The notes beneath the pieces were generated by a model. That model had not been told where the DNA came from. It saw only the letters and a list, made by a program, of their open reading frames with translations, and ran no database searches. DNA of 64,000 nucleotides, taken from assembly GCA_027493885.1 (NCBI GenBank), contig JAOSJZ010000001.1, forward strand, positions 1,488,001 through 1,552,000, read 5' to 3'. The translations under genes were made by a program, and so were the position numbers. Of the stretch, positions 39,524-48,936 are shown piece after piece. Source of the stretch: Gaiella sp. (GTDB lineage Bacteria; Actinomycetota; Thermoleophilia; Gaiellales; Gaiellaceae). The stretch's first letter is position 1; each line of letters opens with the position of its first letter.

Positions 39524-40084
39524 TCAACCATGCGGGTTCATCCCCTGCTCCCGTGTCGCGAGCAACTCGCCTGCGCGGTAGAGCGAGGCGAGCCGCACGC
39601 CGAGCCGCGCGAGGGCGTCGGCGCCCCCCTCTTCGCGGTCGACGACGCACACCGCATGGCGGACGACGAGCCCGGCTGCGCGAACGGCTTCCACCGCTTC
39701 GCGGAGGGCGCCGCCCGACGTGACCACGTCCTCGACGAGGCACACGACCTCGCCCGGCTCGTGAGGTCCCTCGATGCGGTTCCCGGTGGCGTATTCCTTG
39801 GCTTCACCGCGGACGATGATGAAGGGCAGACCGGACGCCATGGCCGCCGAGGCGGCGAGCGCGACCGCTCCGAGCGCAGGCCCGCCGATGCGCGCGGCCC
39901 CCGGCTCCGACTCGCGGATCGCCGCCGCGAGCCGCTCGCCGAGTTCGCGCAGGAGGCCGGGCTCCGTCTCGAAGCGGTACTTGTCGAGGTACCAGCGGGA
40001 CCGTCTTCCGGAACGGAGGGTGAAGTCACCCTCGAGCAGCGCGACGTCGACGAGGCGCCGCCCGAGCTCGTCGACTGCGCTCAC
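39524..40084 (-). CDS. pyrE: Orotate phosphoribosyltransferase
   Basis: 186 residues. Makes OMP from orotate and PRPP. The PRPP motif is VCLVEDVVTSGGALREAV; the N-terminal half has [19 protein letters not shown], typical of PyrE. Works with PyrF, encoded about 2 kb away in the same direction. Start taken at GTG 40084 (VSAVDELGRRL); a GTG two codons upstream is equally possible. Confidence 0.93.
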   Translation of the reverse strand: MSAVDELGRRLVDVALLEGDFTLRSGRRSRWYLDKYRFETEPGLLRELGERLAAAIRESEPGAARIGGPALGAVALAASAAMASGLPFIIVRGEAKEYATGNRIEGPHEPGEVVCLVEDVVTSGGALREAVEAVRAAGLVVRHAVCVVDREEGGADALARLGVRLASLYRAGELLATREQGMNPHG

Positions 40085-40214
40085 GCGCACACCGCTTCCA
40101 CGACCCGGGTCGAGAGTGCGACGAGCTCCGAGGGGGCGGCGAACGCAGCCATGCCGGCGCCGGAAGCTACCAGACCTCCCGACGGGCGACCGCCTCCTGC
40201 GGCACGATCCACGG

Positions 40215-41054
40215 GTGCGCGCCCTCGGAGCGACCTTCGACCGGTTCTTCTCCGAGCGCGGCACCCACCTCGCGGCGATGGTCGCGTACTTCGCGCTCGC
40301 GTCGTTCGTGCCGCTGATCTTCCTCGCCCTCTCGGTGCTCGGCTTCCTCGACCAGGCCGACTCGTCGAGCGCGCTCGTCTCGTACCTCGAGGACGTCTTC
40401 CCCGACCGGTCGGTCGAGTCGATCGTCAAGGTGGTCGACGCGGTGCAGCAGAACGCGGCGACGCTCTCGGTTGTCGGCGCCGTCGCGCTCCTCTGGAGCT
40501 CCGTGTCACTCTTCTCGGCGCTCGAGTCGGCGTTCAACATCCTCTACGGCCGGCCGAACCGGCCCTTCCTCCGCGGAAAGGCGCTCGCGAGCGTCTACAT
40601 GAGCGCGGCGCTCGTCGTCCTCTTCGCGGGCCTCACGGTCGGGACGTTCGGCTACGACGTGCTCCGGCGCTACTCGAGCGACGTCGTCTCGAACCGGTGG
40701 GTCGCGCTCGCGCTGACCCTGCTCGCGTCGGGTGCCGCGCTGTTCGTGTTTCTCCAGTCCGCGTACTACCGGCTGCCGAACGCGCGGCTGACGCACCGCG
40801 AGGTGCTGCCCGGAGCGATCGTCGGGGCGGCCCTGCTGGTGGGAACGCTCCAGGCCCTGCCGCTGTTCGTCTCGCTCACCTCGGAGGTGGTCGCGCTGCA
40901 GGCGCTCGGGACGACGTTCCTCCTCCTCGTCTGGCTCTACGTGATGGCGAACGTGATCGTGTTCGGCGCGGCGCTCAACTACGTGCTCGCGTACGTCGAC
41001 ACCGGACGAGAGGTGCAGCCGCGGAGTCGCGCCCTGCCCGTGTCAGGGCCGTAG
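40215..41054 (+). CDS. YihY/BrkB-family inner-membrane protein
   Basis: 279 residues with about six transmembrane segments. The N-terminal RGTHLAAMVAYFALASFVPLI and LSALESAFNILYGRPNRPF match the family's conserved first helix and loop, and FLLLVWLYVMANVIVFGAALN is the conserved last helix. YihY proteins are of unsettled function; the old ribonuclease BN label is wrong for this fold. GTG 40215. It overlaps rdgB tail to tail by 12 bp. Confidence 0.88.
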   Translation: MRALGATFDRFFSERGTHLAAMVAYFALASFVPLIFLALSVLGFLDQADSSSALVSYLEDVFPDRSVESIVKVVDAVQQNAATLSVVGAVALLWSSVSLFSALESAFNILYGRPNRPFLRGKALASVYMSAALVVLFAGLTVGTFGYDVLRRYSSDVVSNRWVALALTLLASGAALFVFLQSAYYRLPNARLTHREVLPGAIVGAALLVGTLQALPLFVSLTSEVVALQALGTTFLLLVWLYVMANVIVFGAALNYVLAYVDTGREVQPRSRALPVSGP

Positions 41055-41617
41055 ACGACGCCGGAGCTCCGCGGCGGCCTTCGCGCGGTGCGAGCGCGTC
41101 TCCTTCCAGCCGTTCCCGAGCACGGCGACCGTGTCGGTCTCGCCGTCGGGGAGGAAGACCGGGTCGAAGCCGAAGCCCTCGCTGCCGGAGGCCTCGCGGG
41201 CGATCATGCCCTCGAGCGCCCCCTCGGCGACGACCTCCTCCCCCTCGGGGCCGATCGCGACCAGCACGCAGACGTAGCGCGCCCGGCGGTCCTCCCTCCC
41301 CGCGAGCGCCGCGACCATCCGCCCGACCGGGTCGCCGGCCGCCCAGCGCGCGGTGCGGACCCCGGGCCGGCCGCCGAGCGCCGCCGCCTCGATGCCCGAG
41401 TCCTCGCCCACGACCCATGCGTCCGCCGGCGCGTGCAGCCTGCCCCAGCGGGCCTTGATGCGCGCGTTCTCCTCGAACGTGGCTCCGTCCTCGACCGGTG
41501 CGTCGTCCCGCCCGAGCAGCTCGATCTCGAGCCCGGGCAGCGCCCGCCTGAGCTCCTCGAGCTTGTGAGCGTTGCCCGAGGCGAGAACGAGCTTGCAACA
41601 GTCTGTTGCTTGGCCAT
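41043..41617 (-). CDS. rdgB: Non-canonical purine NTP pyrophosphatase; start disturbed by a repeat
   Basis: About 190 residues. Hydrolyses ITP/XTP/dITP. The N-terminus KLVLASGNAHKLEELRRAL is the substrate loop, later VVGEDSGIEAAALGGRPGV and SEGFGFDPVFLPDGE. A family-2 palindrome (41592-41612) covers the codons just before KLVLASGN, and no ATG/GTG/TTG is in frame there. ATG 41617 lies one frame off, so either a base is missing inside the repeat or initiation is unusual. Convergent with yihY; follows rph as in many actinobacteria. Confidence 0.9.
41592..41612. repeat. Palindromic repeat, family 2 (copy 2)
   Basis: CTTGCAACAG-T-CTGTTGCTTG. Core identical to the copy in thiB; it lies at the start of rdgB, where it encodes TDCCK in the rdgB frame, much as thiB has TVCCK. 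Confidence 0.75.
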
Positions 41618-41683
41618 GGCCGGTCCGGGGTGGAGCGCTTGCTCCTTGCTCCGGGTCGCGTCGGTCGCCGGCCACCGCAGGCC

Positions 41684-42400
41684 CTACAGGAGCGACGCGG
41701 CCTCGCAGGCGGTGCGCTGCGCGGTGCGGAGCTCCTCGATCCCACCGGTCGCGAGGTCGAGCAGCCGGTCGAGCAGCTCGCGCGAGAACGGCTCCTTCTC
41801 GGCCGTCGCCTGCACCTCGACGAGGCGCCCGTCGGCGGCCATCACGACGTTCATGTCCGTCTCGGCGGAGGAGTCCTCGACGTAGTCGAGGTCGAGAACC
41901 GGCTCGCCGTCGACCACGCCGACCGAGACCGCGGCCACCGACGAGGGAAGCGCCTTCGTCAGCCCGAAGCGATCGAGGGCGCGGTACGCGGCGACGTACG
42001 CGCCGGTGATCGCGGCGCAGCGCGTACCGCCGTCGGCCTGGAGGACGTCGCAGTCGAGCCACAGCGTCCGCTCGCCGAGCGCGCGGAAGTCGCAGACGCT
42101 GCGCAGCGCGCGGCCGATCAGCCGCTGGATCTCCACCGTCCGCCCGTCCGGGCGCCCGCGTGACACGGCGCGCTGCGTTCGCTCGCCGGTCGAGGCGGGG
42201 AGCAGCGAGTACTCGGCCGTCATCCAGCCCTTGCCCTTGCCGCGCAGCCAGCGAGGGATGTCCTCCTCGATCGTCGCGGTGCAGAGGACGACCGTCCGCC
42301 CCTGGGCGTACAGCACCGACCCGTGGGGCTGCTCGAGAAAGTCGGGCTGGAGGTCGAGCTCGCGGAGCTCGTCGGGCCTGCGTCCGTCGTGGCGTGTCAC
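41684..42400 (-). CDS. rph: Ribonuclease PH
   Basis: 238 residues. Phosphorolytic 3' trimming of tRNA. Conserved segments: GSVLYAQGRTVVLCTATIEE, the RNA-binding ERTQRAVSRGRPDGRTVEIQ region split over LIGRALRSVCD, and LWLDCDVLQADGGTRCAAITGAYVA with the phosphate-site residues. GTG 42400. Between murI and rdgB, a conserved actinobacterial order. Confidence 0.95.
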   Translation of the reverse strand: MTRHDGRRPDELRELDLQPDFLEQPHGSVLYAQGRTVVLCTATIEEDIPRWLRGKGKGWMTAEYSLLPASTGERTQRAVSRGRPDGRTVEIQRLIGRALRSVCDFRALGERTLWLDCDVLQADGGTRCAAITGAYVAAYRALDRFGLTKALPSSVAAVSVGVVDGEPVLDLDYVEDSSAETDMNVVMAADGRLVEVQATAEKEPFSRELLDRLLDLATGGIEELRTAQRTACEAASLL

Positions 42401-42437
42401 TGCGTCTCCCTCTCGAGTGGGCCGGCGTCGGGCGGGA

Positions 42438-43259
42438 TCATGCCGCCTGCGGCGCCGCTCCGGCGAGCGTCACGCGCTCGACGTCGCGCACGGGCAGCTG
42501 CAGGAAGCGCTTGCCCATCTCGGCGAAGTCGGTCGGCTCGCCGGTCGTGAGGAAGCGCACGCGCCCCTCACGGTCCTCGACGTTCTCGATGCGCTTCCGC
42601 GCGAGCGTCTCCGACACCTCGCGGGCGGTCTCGTCGGCGGAGAAGACGAGCGTCACGGCGCGTCCGAAGACCCGCTGGAAGATCGGTCGGATGATCGGGT
42701 AGTGGGTGCAGCCGAGGATCACGGTGTCGACGCCTGCGTCCTTGAGAGGCGACGCCACCTCGCGCACCGCCTGGGTCGTCTCCTCGCCGAAGGGGTCGGG
42801 GCCCTCGATCAGCGGGACGAGACGCGGGCACGGGACGGCGACCACCTGGACGCCCGCGTCGTGTGCGTGGACGAGCTCCTCGTAGCGGCGGCTCGCGACG
42901 GTCGCCTCGGTCGCGAGCAGCCCGACCCGGCGGTTGCGCGTCGCGAGCGCCGCCGCGTGCGCCTCCGGGTGGAGGACGCCGACGACCGGCACGCCGAGCG
43001 CGCGCTGGAGGTCGGGCAGGCCCGCCGCGGTCGCCGTGTTGCAGGCGACGACGACGAGCTTCACGCCCTCCGCCTCGAGGTGACGACCGACCTCGAGGGC
43101 GAACCGACGCACCTCGCCGAGCGGCCTCGGGCCGTACGGCAGCCGCGCGTTGTCGCCGAGGTAGACGGCGTCCTCGTGCGGTAGCGTCACGAGCAGCTCG
43201 TGCAGGACGGTGAGGCCGCCCACGCCCGAGTCGAACACGCCGATCGGCCGCCCGTCCAT
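42438..43259 (-). CDS. murI: Glutamate racemase
   Basis: 273 residues. Supplies D-glutamate for peptidoglycan. PIGVFDSGVGGLTVL opens the protein; the two catalytic cysteines are in VVVACNTATAAGL and VILGCTHYPIIRP. ATG 43259 is chosen because it directly precedes the conserved start; an ATG 15 codons upstream would overlap the divergent promoter. First gene of murI-rph-rdgB, 37 bp before rph. Confidence 0.95.
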   Translation of the reverse strand: MDGRPIGVFDSGVGGLTVLHELLVTLPHEDAVYLGDNARLPYGPRPLGEVRRFALEVGRHLEAEGVKLVVVACNTATAAGLPDLQRALGVPVVGVLHPEAHAAALATRNRRVGLLATEATVASRRYEELVHAHDAGVQVVAVPCPRLVPLIEGPDPFGEETTQAVREVASPLKDAGVDTVILGCTHYPIIRPIFQRVFGRAVTLVFSADETAREVSETLARKRIENVEDREGRVRFLTTGEPTDFAEMGKRFLQLPVRDVERVTLAGAAPQAA

Positions 43260-43324
43260 CGCGCGGATGATACGGGCGCCGCCCCGCACCGCCCGCTCAC
43301 ACACGTGGGCTACCCTCCGCGGCC

Positions 43325-44620
43325 GTGATCGTGCCTCGCAGATTTGCGCTCCTCGTCCTGCTCGCGGCCGTCGCGCCGGCGCTCCTCGCCTCGGGGCCCG
43401 CCGGTGCGTTCTCGAAGCAGGAGGGCACGATCACGTCCGCCGACGGGCTCGCGGTCACGGCCGCCGCGGCCGCCTCCACGAGCGCCGACCCCGGGGTCAC
43501 GCCGACCTCCGTCCTGATCGGCGGCACCGTCCCGCTCACCGGCGAGGCCGCCGCCTTCGGCGCCGTCGCGCCGGGCGCGAAGGCGTACTTCGACTACGTC
43601 AACTCGAAGGGCGGGGTCAACGGGAGGACGATCGAGTACCGCTACTACGACGACGCCTATAGCCCGGCCCTGACCGTCCAGCTGACGCGCCAGCTCGTCG
43701 AGCAGGACCGCGTGTTCGCGATCTTCAACGCCCTCGGCACCGCGAACAACCTCGCGATCCGCGACTACCTGAATGCGCAGAAGGTGCCGCAGCTCTTCGC
43801 CGGCGACGGCTCGCAGGCGCTCGGCGGCGCCTCCGAGCGCTACCCGTGGACGGTCGGCTTCCTGCCCAGCTACCGCGGCGAGGGGGCTGTGCTCGGACGC
43901 GATCTCGTGCGCACGCGGTCGAAGGCGAAAGTCGCCGTGCTGCTCGAGAACACGGAGCTCGGGAAGGACATGACGCGCGGCCTCTCGCGAGCCATCGCCC
44001 GCAAGGGGCCGAGGATCGTCGCGTCCGAGCCGTACGAGCTGACGGCGACGGACGTCGTGGCGCAGGTCGCGAGGCTGAAAGCCTCCGGGGCCGACACGCT
44101 GATGCTGTTCGCGACGCCGAAGTTCATGATCCAGGCGATCGTGGCCGCAAAGAAGCTCGCCTGGAAGCCGCAGCTCTACCTGGCGTCGGTCTCGATCGAG
44201 CCGACGATCATGGCGATCGCCCGGGCGAACGCCCCGGACCTCACGCTCGGCGCGCGCGCGATCGCGTTCGTGAAGAACCCGAACGACCCTGTCTGGCGCA
44301 AGGATCCGGCGGTCGCGCTCTACAAGTCCGTCCTGAAGCGCTTCGCCCCGTCGGCGAGATGGAGCGATGTCTACAACTGGTACGGGATGACCGTCGCCTG
44401 GACGATGGTCGACACGCTCCGGCGGGCCGGGAAGAACCTCACCCGCGCGGCGCTCCTCCGCTCCGCGAGAAGCCTGGACACCACCGCGAACCCGTTCCTG
44501 CTGCCCGGCACGCGCCTGCGCACCTCGGCGGCCGATGCCTTCCCGATCGACACGGTCTACCTCTACCGCTACGACAACCGGCAGTGGATCCGCACCGCCG
44601 GCCCCTTCGCCGCACGATGA
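43325..44620 (+). CDS. Branched-chain-amino-acid-type ABC transporter substrate-binding protein
   Basis: 431 residues with an N-terminal signal sequence (FALLVLLAAVAPALLA) and no lipobox cysteine. The periplasmic-binding fold (Peripla_BP_6, LivJ-like) starts at VLIGGTVPLTGEAAAFGAVAPG and continues with AYFDYVNSKGGVNGRTIEYR and WYGMTVAWTMVDTLRRAG near the end. The ligand is unknown and no permease or ATPase genes are adjacent, so it is an orphan binding protein. GTG 43325, divergent from murI with 65 bp between. Confidence 0.88.
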   Translation: MIVPRRFALLVLLAAVAPALLASGPAGAFSKQEGTITSADGLAVTAAAAASTSADPGVTPTSVLIGGTVPLTGEAAAFGAVAPGAKAYFDYVNSKGGVNGRTIEYRYYDDAYSPALTVQLTRQLVEQDRVFAIFNALGTANNLAIRDYLNAQKVPQLFAGDGSQALGGASERYPWTVGFLPSYRGEGAVLGRDLVRTRSKAKVAVLLENTELGKDMTRGLSRAIARKGPRIVASEPYELTATDVVAQVARLKASGADTLMLFATPKFMIQAIVAAKKLAWKPQLYLASVSIEPTIMAIARANAPDLTLGARAIAFVKNPNDPVWRKDPAVALYKSVLKRFAPSARWSDVYNWYGMTVAWTMVDTLRRAGKNLTRAALLRSARSLDTTANPFLLPGTRLRTSAADAFPIDTVYLYRYDNRQWIRTAGPFAAR

Positions 44621-44649
44621 CTCAACCCACCAAGGAGGGAACACCCACG

Positions 44650-45660
44650 ATGAGGAACCGGACACGGACGGCCGTGCTCGCGCTCGCTGCGCTCGCCGCG
44701 CTCGCGCTGGCGGCCGTCGCCACCGCGGCGTACACCTCCCCGAAGCTCTCGGTGTCGTACGCGCCCGGGAACGTCACGAACATCGTCGCCTCGGCGTCCG
44801 TCGACGACGACTCGACCGCCCGCGCGGCGATCGTGATCCCGAACGGGAGCGCGGTCACGGCGACCGCGGCGCCGGGCACGAAGGTCGGTACGGCCAAGGC
44901 GCAGGTCAGCGCCCTCGCGCTCGGCGGCGCGTTGCTCCCGCTCGCGGGCGACATCGTCGTCGCGCCGCCCGGCGCCGTCGCGGCCGCCTCGCAGGTCGGC
45001 TGCATCGGACCGGTGGCACCGCAGCTCACGCTGCTGCTCGTGCTCCAGGCCGCGGGGCAGACGATCAACCTCCCCGCCTACATCGTCCCGACGAGCGGGG
45101 CGCAGACTGCGCTCGGCTCGACGCAGCTCGTCTTCTGCCTGCCCCCGCCGGACATCCCCGCCGACAAGGGCGGCGCCACGTTCGGCGCGAAGTTCCTGAC
45201 CGCCGACCTGACGCTGACGAACGTGATCGGGCCGGTCGTGCAGGGCGCGTGGATCGCGTTCTGGACGCCGTACAACGCCGGCGTCGGCACCGCCAACCAG
45301 GCGGCCACGGTCGCCTCGCCGGCCGCGATCGCCCCGGGCGGGATCACGCTCGCCGGTCGGAAGGTGAAGGGCGTCCGCCGGCTCACGGGGCGGGTCACCC
45401 AGGCCGGGCAGGGCTTCGCGACCCGCGTGACCATCCTCGCCGGGACGAGGCGCCTGGCGACCGTCGCCGCGAGGGCGAACGGCACGTTCACGTACCGGGT
45501 GCCGAAGACGTCGAAGGCGACGACGTTCCGCGCCCGCACGGTCGTCGCCGGCCGGAGCGCGCCGCCCCTGTGCACCGCGCTCGGCTCGCTCGGCGTCCCG
45601 TGCGTCAACCCGACGGTGAGCGGCTTCACCGCGACGTCGCGCGCCGTCCGGCTCCGCTAG
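44650..45660 (+). CDS. Secreted protein of unknown function
   Basis: 336 residues. ATG 44650 follows AAGGAGGG at a good distance. A signal peptide (TAVLALAALAALALAAVATA) precedes about 230 residues with two cysteine pairs, and a C-terminal segment (LTGRVTQAGQGFATRVTILA, then NGTFTYRVPKTSKATTFRAR) that looks like an Ig/CNA-B-type extracellular beta domain. No family recognised. It follows the binding-protein gene by 29 bp and may be co-transcribed. Confidence 0.75.
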   Translation: MRNRTRTAVLALAALAALALAAVATAAYTSPKLSVSYAPGNVTNIVASASVDDDSTARAAIVIPNGSAVTATAAPGTKVGTAKAQVSALALGGALLPLAGDIVVAPPGAVAAASQVGCIGPVAPQLTLLLVLQAAGQTINLPAYIVPTSGAQTALGSTQLVFCLPPPDIPADKGGATFGAKFLTADLTLTNVIGPVVQGAWIAFWTPYNAGVGTANQAATVASPAAIAPGGITLAGRKVKGVRRLTGRVTQAGQGFATRVTILAGTRRLATVAARANGTFTYRVPKTSKATTFRARTVVAGRSAPPLCTALGSLGVPCVNPTVSGFTATSRAVRLR

Positions 45661-45731
45661 CAGCCGGTCGACGCCTTCGAGAGACGGGAACGGGCGCCCG
45701 CAAGGGCGCCAGTTCCACTACAACCACCTTC

Positions 45732-46598
45732 GTGGGCGCGACCGTCCGGATCGGGACCTGCTCGTGGGCCGACAAGGGGCTCCTCGAGGCGTGGTACCCG
45801 CGCGGCGTCTCGACGGCGGAGAAGCGCCTGCGCTACTACGCCGAGCGGTTCGACGTGGTCGAGGTCGACTCCCCCTACTACGCGCTGCCCGACCCCGCGG
45901 TGACCGAGCGCTGGGCGCGGCGAACGCCGGACGGGTTCACGTTCCACGTCAAGGCGGCGGCGGCGATGACGTGGCACGAGGGCGAGCCGAGCGACGAGGC
46001 GTTCCGCCTCTTCCGGGCCGCGCTCGAGCCGCTCGAGCTCTCCGGGAAGCTCCGTGGCGTGCTCCTCCAGTACCACCCGCGCTTCGTCAAGTCCGCCGCG
46101 GCGAAGGCGGAGCTCGCACGGGCGCCGGAGCGGCTCGCGCCGCTCGTCCCGCTGGTCGAGTTCCGTCACCGCTCCTGGACCGAGGACGGCGAGCGCGAGG
46201 ACACGCTCTCGTTCCTCGAAGCGCACGGGCTCGCGTTCGTCTCGCTCGACAGCCCCCGCACGAGCGCCTCGAACGTCTCCCCCACGATCGCCGCGTCGAC
46301 GCACCGGGTCGCGTACGTGCGCTTCCACGGCCGCAACGCGCAGACCTGGAACATCCGCCGTGCCGAGAGCGCGGCCGAGCGCTTCGACTGGCTCTACACC
46401 GCCGAGGAGCTTGCCGAGTGGGTGGAGCCGCTCGCGCAGCTCGCCGACGAGGCGGAGGAGGTGTACGCGCTGTTCAACAACAACCGCGACGACTTCGCGC
46501 CGCGCAGCGCGCAGATCCTGCGCGGGCTGCTCGACGAGGCCGGCGTGCCGGCCGCCGGCGGCATCGAGCCGCCGCCGTCGGAGCTGACGCTGTTCTGA
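45732..46598 (+). CDS. DUF72 family protein
   Basis: 288 residues. Opening TVRIGTCSWADKGLLEAWYP and RLRYYAERFDVVEVDSPYYA, the later GFTFHVKAAAAMTWHEGE, VEFRHRSWTED and YVRFHGRNAQTWN, and the end VYALFNNNRDDFAPRSA are the signature blocks of DUF72, a TIM-barrel-like family of unknown role. GTG 45732 is the start closest to the family N-terminus. Confidence 0.9.
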   Translation: MGATVRIGTCSWADKGLLEAWYPRGVSTAEKRLRYYAERFDVVEVDSPYYALPDPAVTERWARRTPDGFTFHVKAAAAMTWHEGEPSDEAFRLFRAALEPLELSGKLRGVLLQYHPRFVKSAAAKAELARAPERLAPLVPLVEFRHRSWTEDGEREDTLSFLEAHGLAFVSLDSPRTSASNVSPTIAASTHRVAYVRFHGRNAQTWNIRRAESAAERFDWLYTAEELAEWVEPLAQLADEAEEVYALFNNNRDDFAPRSAQILRGLLDEAGVPAAGGIEPPPSELTLF

Positions 46599-46652
46599 CG
46601 CCCAGCCCCAGGTGCGGTCGTCAGGATCAGAAAGTCGATGCCCAGCCGTCCG

Positions 46653-48824
46653 TCAGTCGGCGGCCCCTGCTCTGCCGACAAGGGGGTCTCTGGCGCCAGG
46701 ATCCGGCGCCGACGCTTTCGACGGCCAGAGGGCTCTCTGGTCGAGCAACGTGACGATCGCCGGCACGAGCAGCGGGCGCACGACGAAGGTGTCGAGCAGG
46801 AGGCCGAACGCCATCGCGAAGCCGAACTGAAAGAGCTCGCGGATCGGCTGGGTCATCAACACCGAGAACGTCGCGGCGAGGATCACGCCGGCCGAAGAAA
46901 CGACGCCGCCCGTCTGGGTGACCGCGGTGCGGATCGCCTGAAGCGGTGGGCTGTTGCGAAGCTCCTGCTTGAAGCGACTCATGATGAAGATGTTGTAATC
47001 CACGCCGAGCGCTACGAGAAAGACGAAGATGTAGACGGCCACACGGTTGCCGATGCCCTCGTCGCCGAGCACCGTGAGCGTGAAGAACGTCGTTGCGCCG
47101 AGGGTGGCGAGGAACGACAGCAGGAGAGTCCCGACGAGATAGACGGGGGCGAGCAGCGAACGCAAGAGCAGCGCCAGGATGCCGGCCACGATCAAGAGCA
47201 CCAACGGCACGATACGAGCGGTGTCGCGATCGAGCGCGCTGCGGATGTCGGCAGTCTGAGCTGTCTCGCCGCCGATCAGCACGATCGCGCCGGTGATGCC
47301 TGCGTTCCTCGCGGAGCTCTCGACGGCATCTCGCAGCGGCACCATGGAATCCAACGCCGCCCAGCTGTAGGGATCGTGGTCGAGAGTGACCTTGAACAGC
47401 GCGGTGTGGCCGTCGGCGCTGACCTGCGCGACGGGATCGACGCTCGCCACTCCCTTCAGCTCCGAAGCGGCCCTGGGGAGCTTCCCGAGCGCGCTCGAGC
47501 CGCGCAGATCCTGACTGCTGTGAACCAGGACGTTGCTCGGCGCGACAGCGCCGGGGCCAAACCCCTCGCGAACCAGCTGTTGTCCCTGGCTCGACTGGGT
47601 GGCGACGCGGAATCCACTCACCATGTCGAAGCTCTGTTCGTAACCGAGCAGACCCATGGTCAGGACCGCCAGCAGGAGAACCGAGGCACCGATCACCTTG
47701 GCCGGCGATGTCGTAACAATGTGCGCAAGTCGCTGCCAGCCACGACCACCGACCGCAACCGGTTTGCGGGCTGGCCAGAAGATGCTCGGACCGAGCAGCA
47801 GGATCAGCGCGGGAATGAACGTGAAGGCGACCAGCGCCATGATCGCCACGCTGAGCGCGAGGTAGGGGCCGAAGTCGCGCAGCGCGGGCGAGACGGCGAC
47901 GAGCAAGGCAAGCATCGAGAGCACGACCGTCGAGGCACTCGACATGATCGTCTCGCCGACCCAGCGCATGGCCGACTGCATTGCCTTGAAGCGGTCCGGT
48001 TCCGTGCCGAGCTCCTCGCGATAGCGCGCGGTGATGATCAGCGCGTAGTCGGTACCGACGCCGAAGAGCAGCACGGTCATGATCGACGCTGTCTGCGCGC
48101 TGATGTCGAACCAACCTGCCTGCGCCATGAGCGCGCCCGTACCCTGCGTGACCCGCATCGCCAGGAACACGGCAAGCAATGGCACCAACGCCATCAGCGG
48201 CGAGCGGTAGATGACCAGCAGCAGGACGAGGACCAGCAGGATCGTCGCGAACAACAACGTCAGGTCGGCGCTGCTGAAGACCTTGATCGCATCGGCTGCG
48301 ATGCCCGCCGGACCGGTGACCGCGACGGTGGCATCACCCGCGGCGGCACCGGTCACCTCGCGCAGGGCGGTGACGGCATCGATGAACGAGTCGTCCGAGG
48401 GGCTCCCCGCGATCGGCACGAGGATCAGCTGGGTGCCGCCGTCGGCCGACACGAGCCCGCCTGCGGATCGGGGCACCGTTTCGCTCGAGACGAAGCCGAG
48501 CACACCGCGTGGCCGGGCCGGACCGGAGAGTACGGCACTGATCCGCTCGACGGCCCGGGCGGCCGAGCGCGCATCCCCGCCCTTTCCACGAACCGCAATA
48601 ACGGCGGGAACGGCGGCCTGCCCGGGAAACGCCGCCTGCGTCAGCCGCTTCGCCCTCATCGAATCGGAGGAGGCAGGCGGGAGACTGGCCCCGGAGTTGT
48701 TCTCCACCGACTTGAGCGTCGGGGCGAAGCTGCTCAGCAGCCCGACCAGCACGAACCAGAAGACGACCGTGACCGCCGCGCGCTTTCGCGACGCGAACAA
48801 GCTCGTGGTCAACTTGGCGAACAT
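46653..48824 (-). CDS. MMPL/RND-family exporter
   Basis: 723 residues, two repeats of six transmembrane helices with large extracytoplasmic domains between helices 1-2 and 7-8. The conserved proton-relay blocks are LLFGVGTDYALIITARYREE in the first half and ALGVDYNIFIMSRFKQEL in the second. MMPL proteins export lipids or drugs. ATG 48824. It is divergent from a TetR repressor over a clear palindrome, so it is probably a regulated efflux pump. The gene appears less GC-biased at third positions than its neighbours. Confidence 0.92.
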   Translation of the reverse strand: MFAKLTTSLFASRKRAAVTVVFWFVLVGLLSSFAPTLKSVENNSGASLPPASSDSMRAKRLTQAAFPGQAAVPAVIAVRGKGGDARSAARAVERISAVLSGPARPRGVLGFVSSETVPRSAGGLVSADGGTQLILVPIAGSPSDDSFIDAVTALREVTGAAAGDATVAVTGPAGIAADAIKVFSSADLTLLFATILLVLVLLLVIYRSPLMALVPLLAVFLAMRVTQGTGALMAQAGWFDISAQTASIMTVLLFGVGTDYALIITARYREELGTEPDRFKAMQSAMRWVGETIMSSASTVVLSMLALLVAVSPALRDFGPYLALSVAIMALVAFTFIPALILLLGPSIFWPARKPVAVGGRGWQRLAHIVTTSPAKVIGASVLLLAVLTMGLLGYEQSFDMVSGFRVATQSSQGQQLVREGFGPGAVAPSNVLVHSSQDLRGSSALGKLPRAASELKGVASVDPVAQVSADGHTALFKVTLDHDPYSWAALDSMVPLRDAVESSARNAGITGAIVLIGGETAQTADIRSALDRDTARIVPLVLLIVAGILALLLRSLLAPVYLVGTLLLSFLATLGATTFFTLTVLGDEGIGNRVAVYIFVFLVALGVDYNIFIMSRFKQELRNSPPLQAIRTAVTQTGGVVSSAGVILAATFSVLMTQPIRELFQFGFAMAFGLLLDTFVVRPLLVPAIVTLLDQRALWPSKASAPDPGARDPLVGRAGAAD

Positions 48825-48852
48825 CCGACTCCTCGCTGGTCTGTCACTTTTT

Positions 48853-48868
48853 GCGACACTGGTGTCGC
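48853..48868. promoter_or_regulatory. Probable TetR operator
   Basis: GCGACAC-TG-GTGTCGC, a perfect 7-bp inverted repeat in the 112-bp interval between the MMPL gene and the tetR gene. It is the typical position and size for a TetR-family operator controlling both genes. Confidence 0.72.
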
Positions 48869-48936
48869 TAAGATCGCGCGTACGGTAGCACCGCGCAGCG
48901 ATCCGGACGACGACAGGCACGAGAGAGGGTGACGCA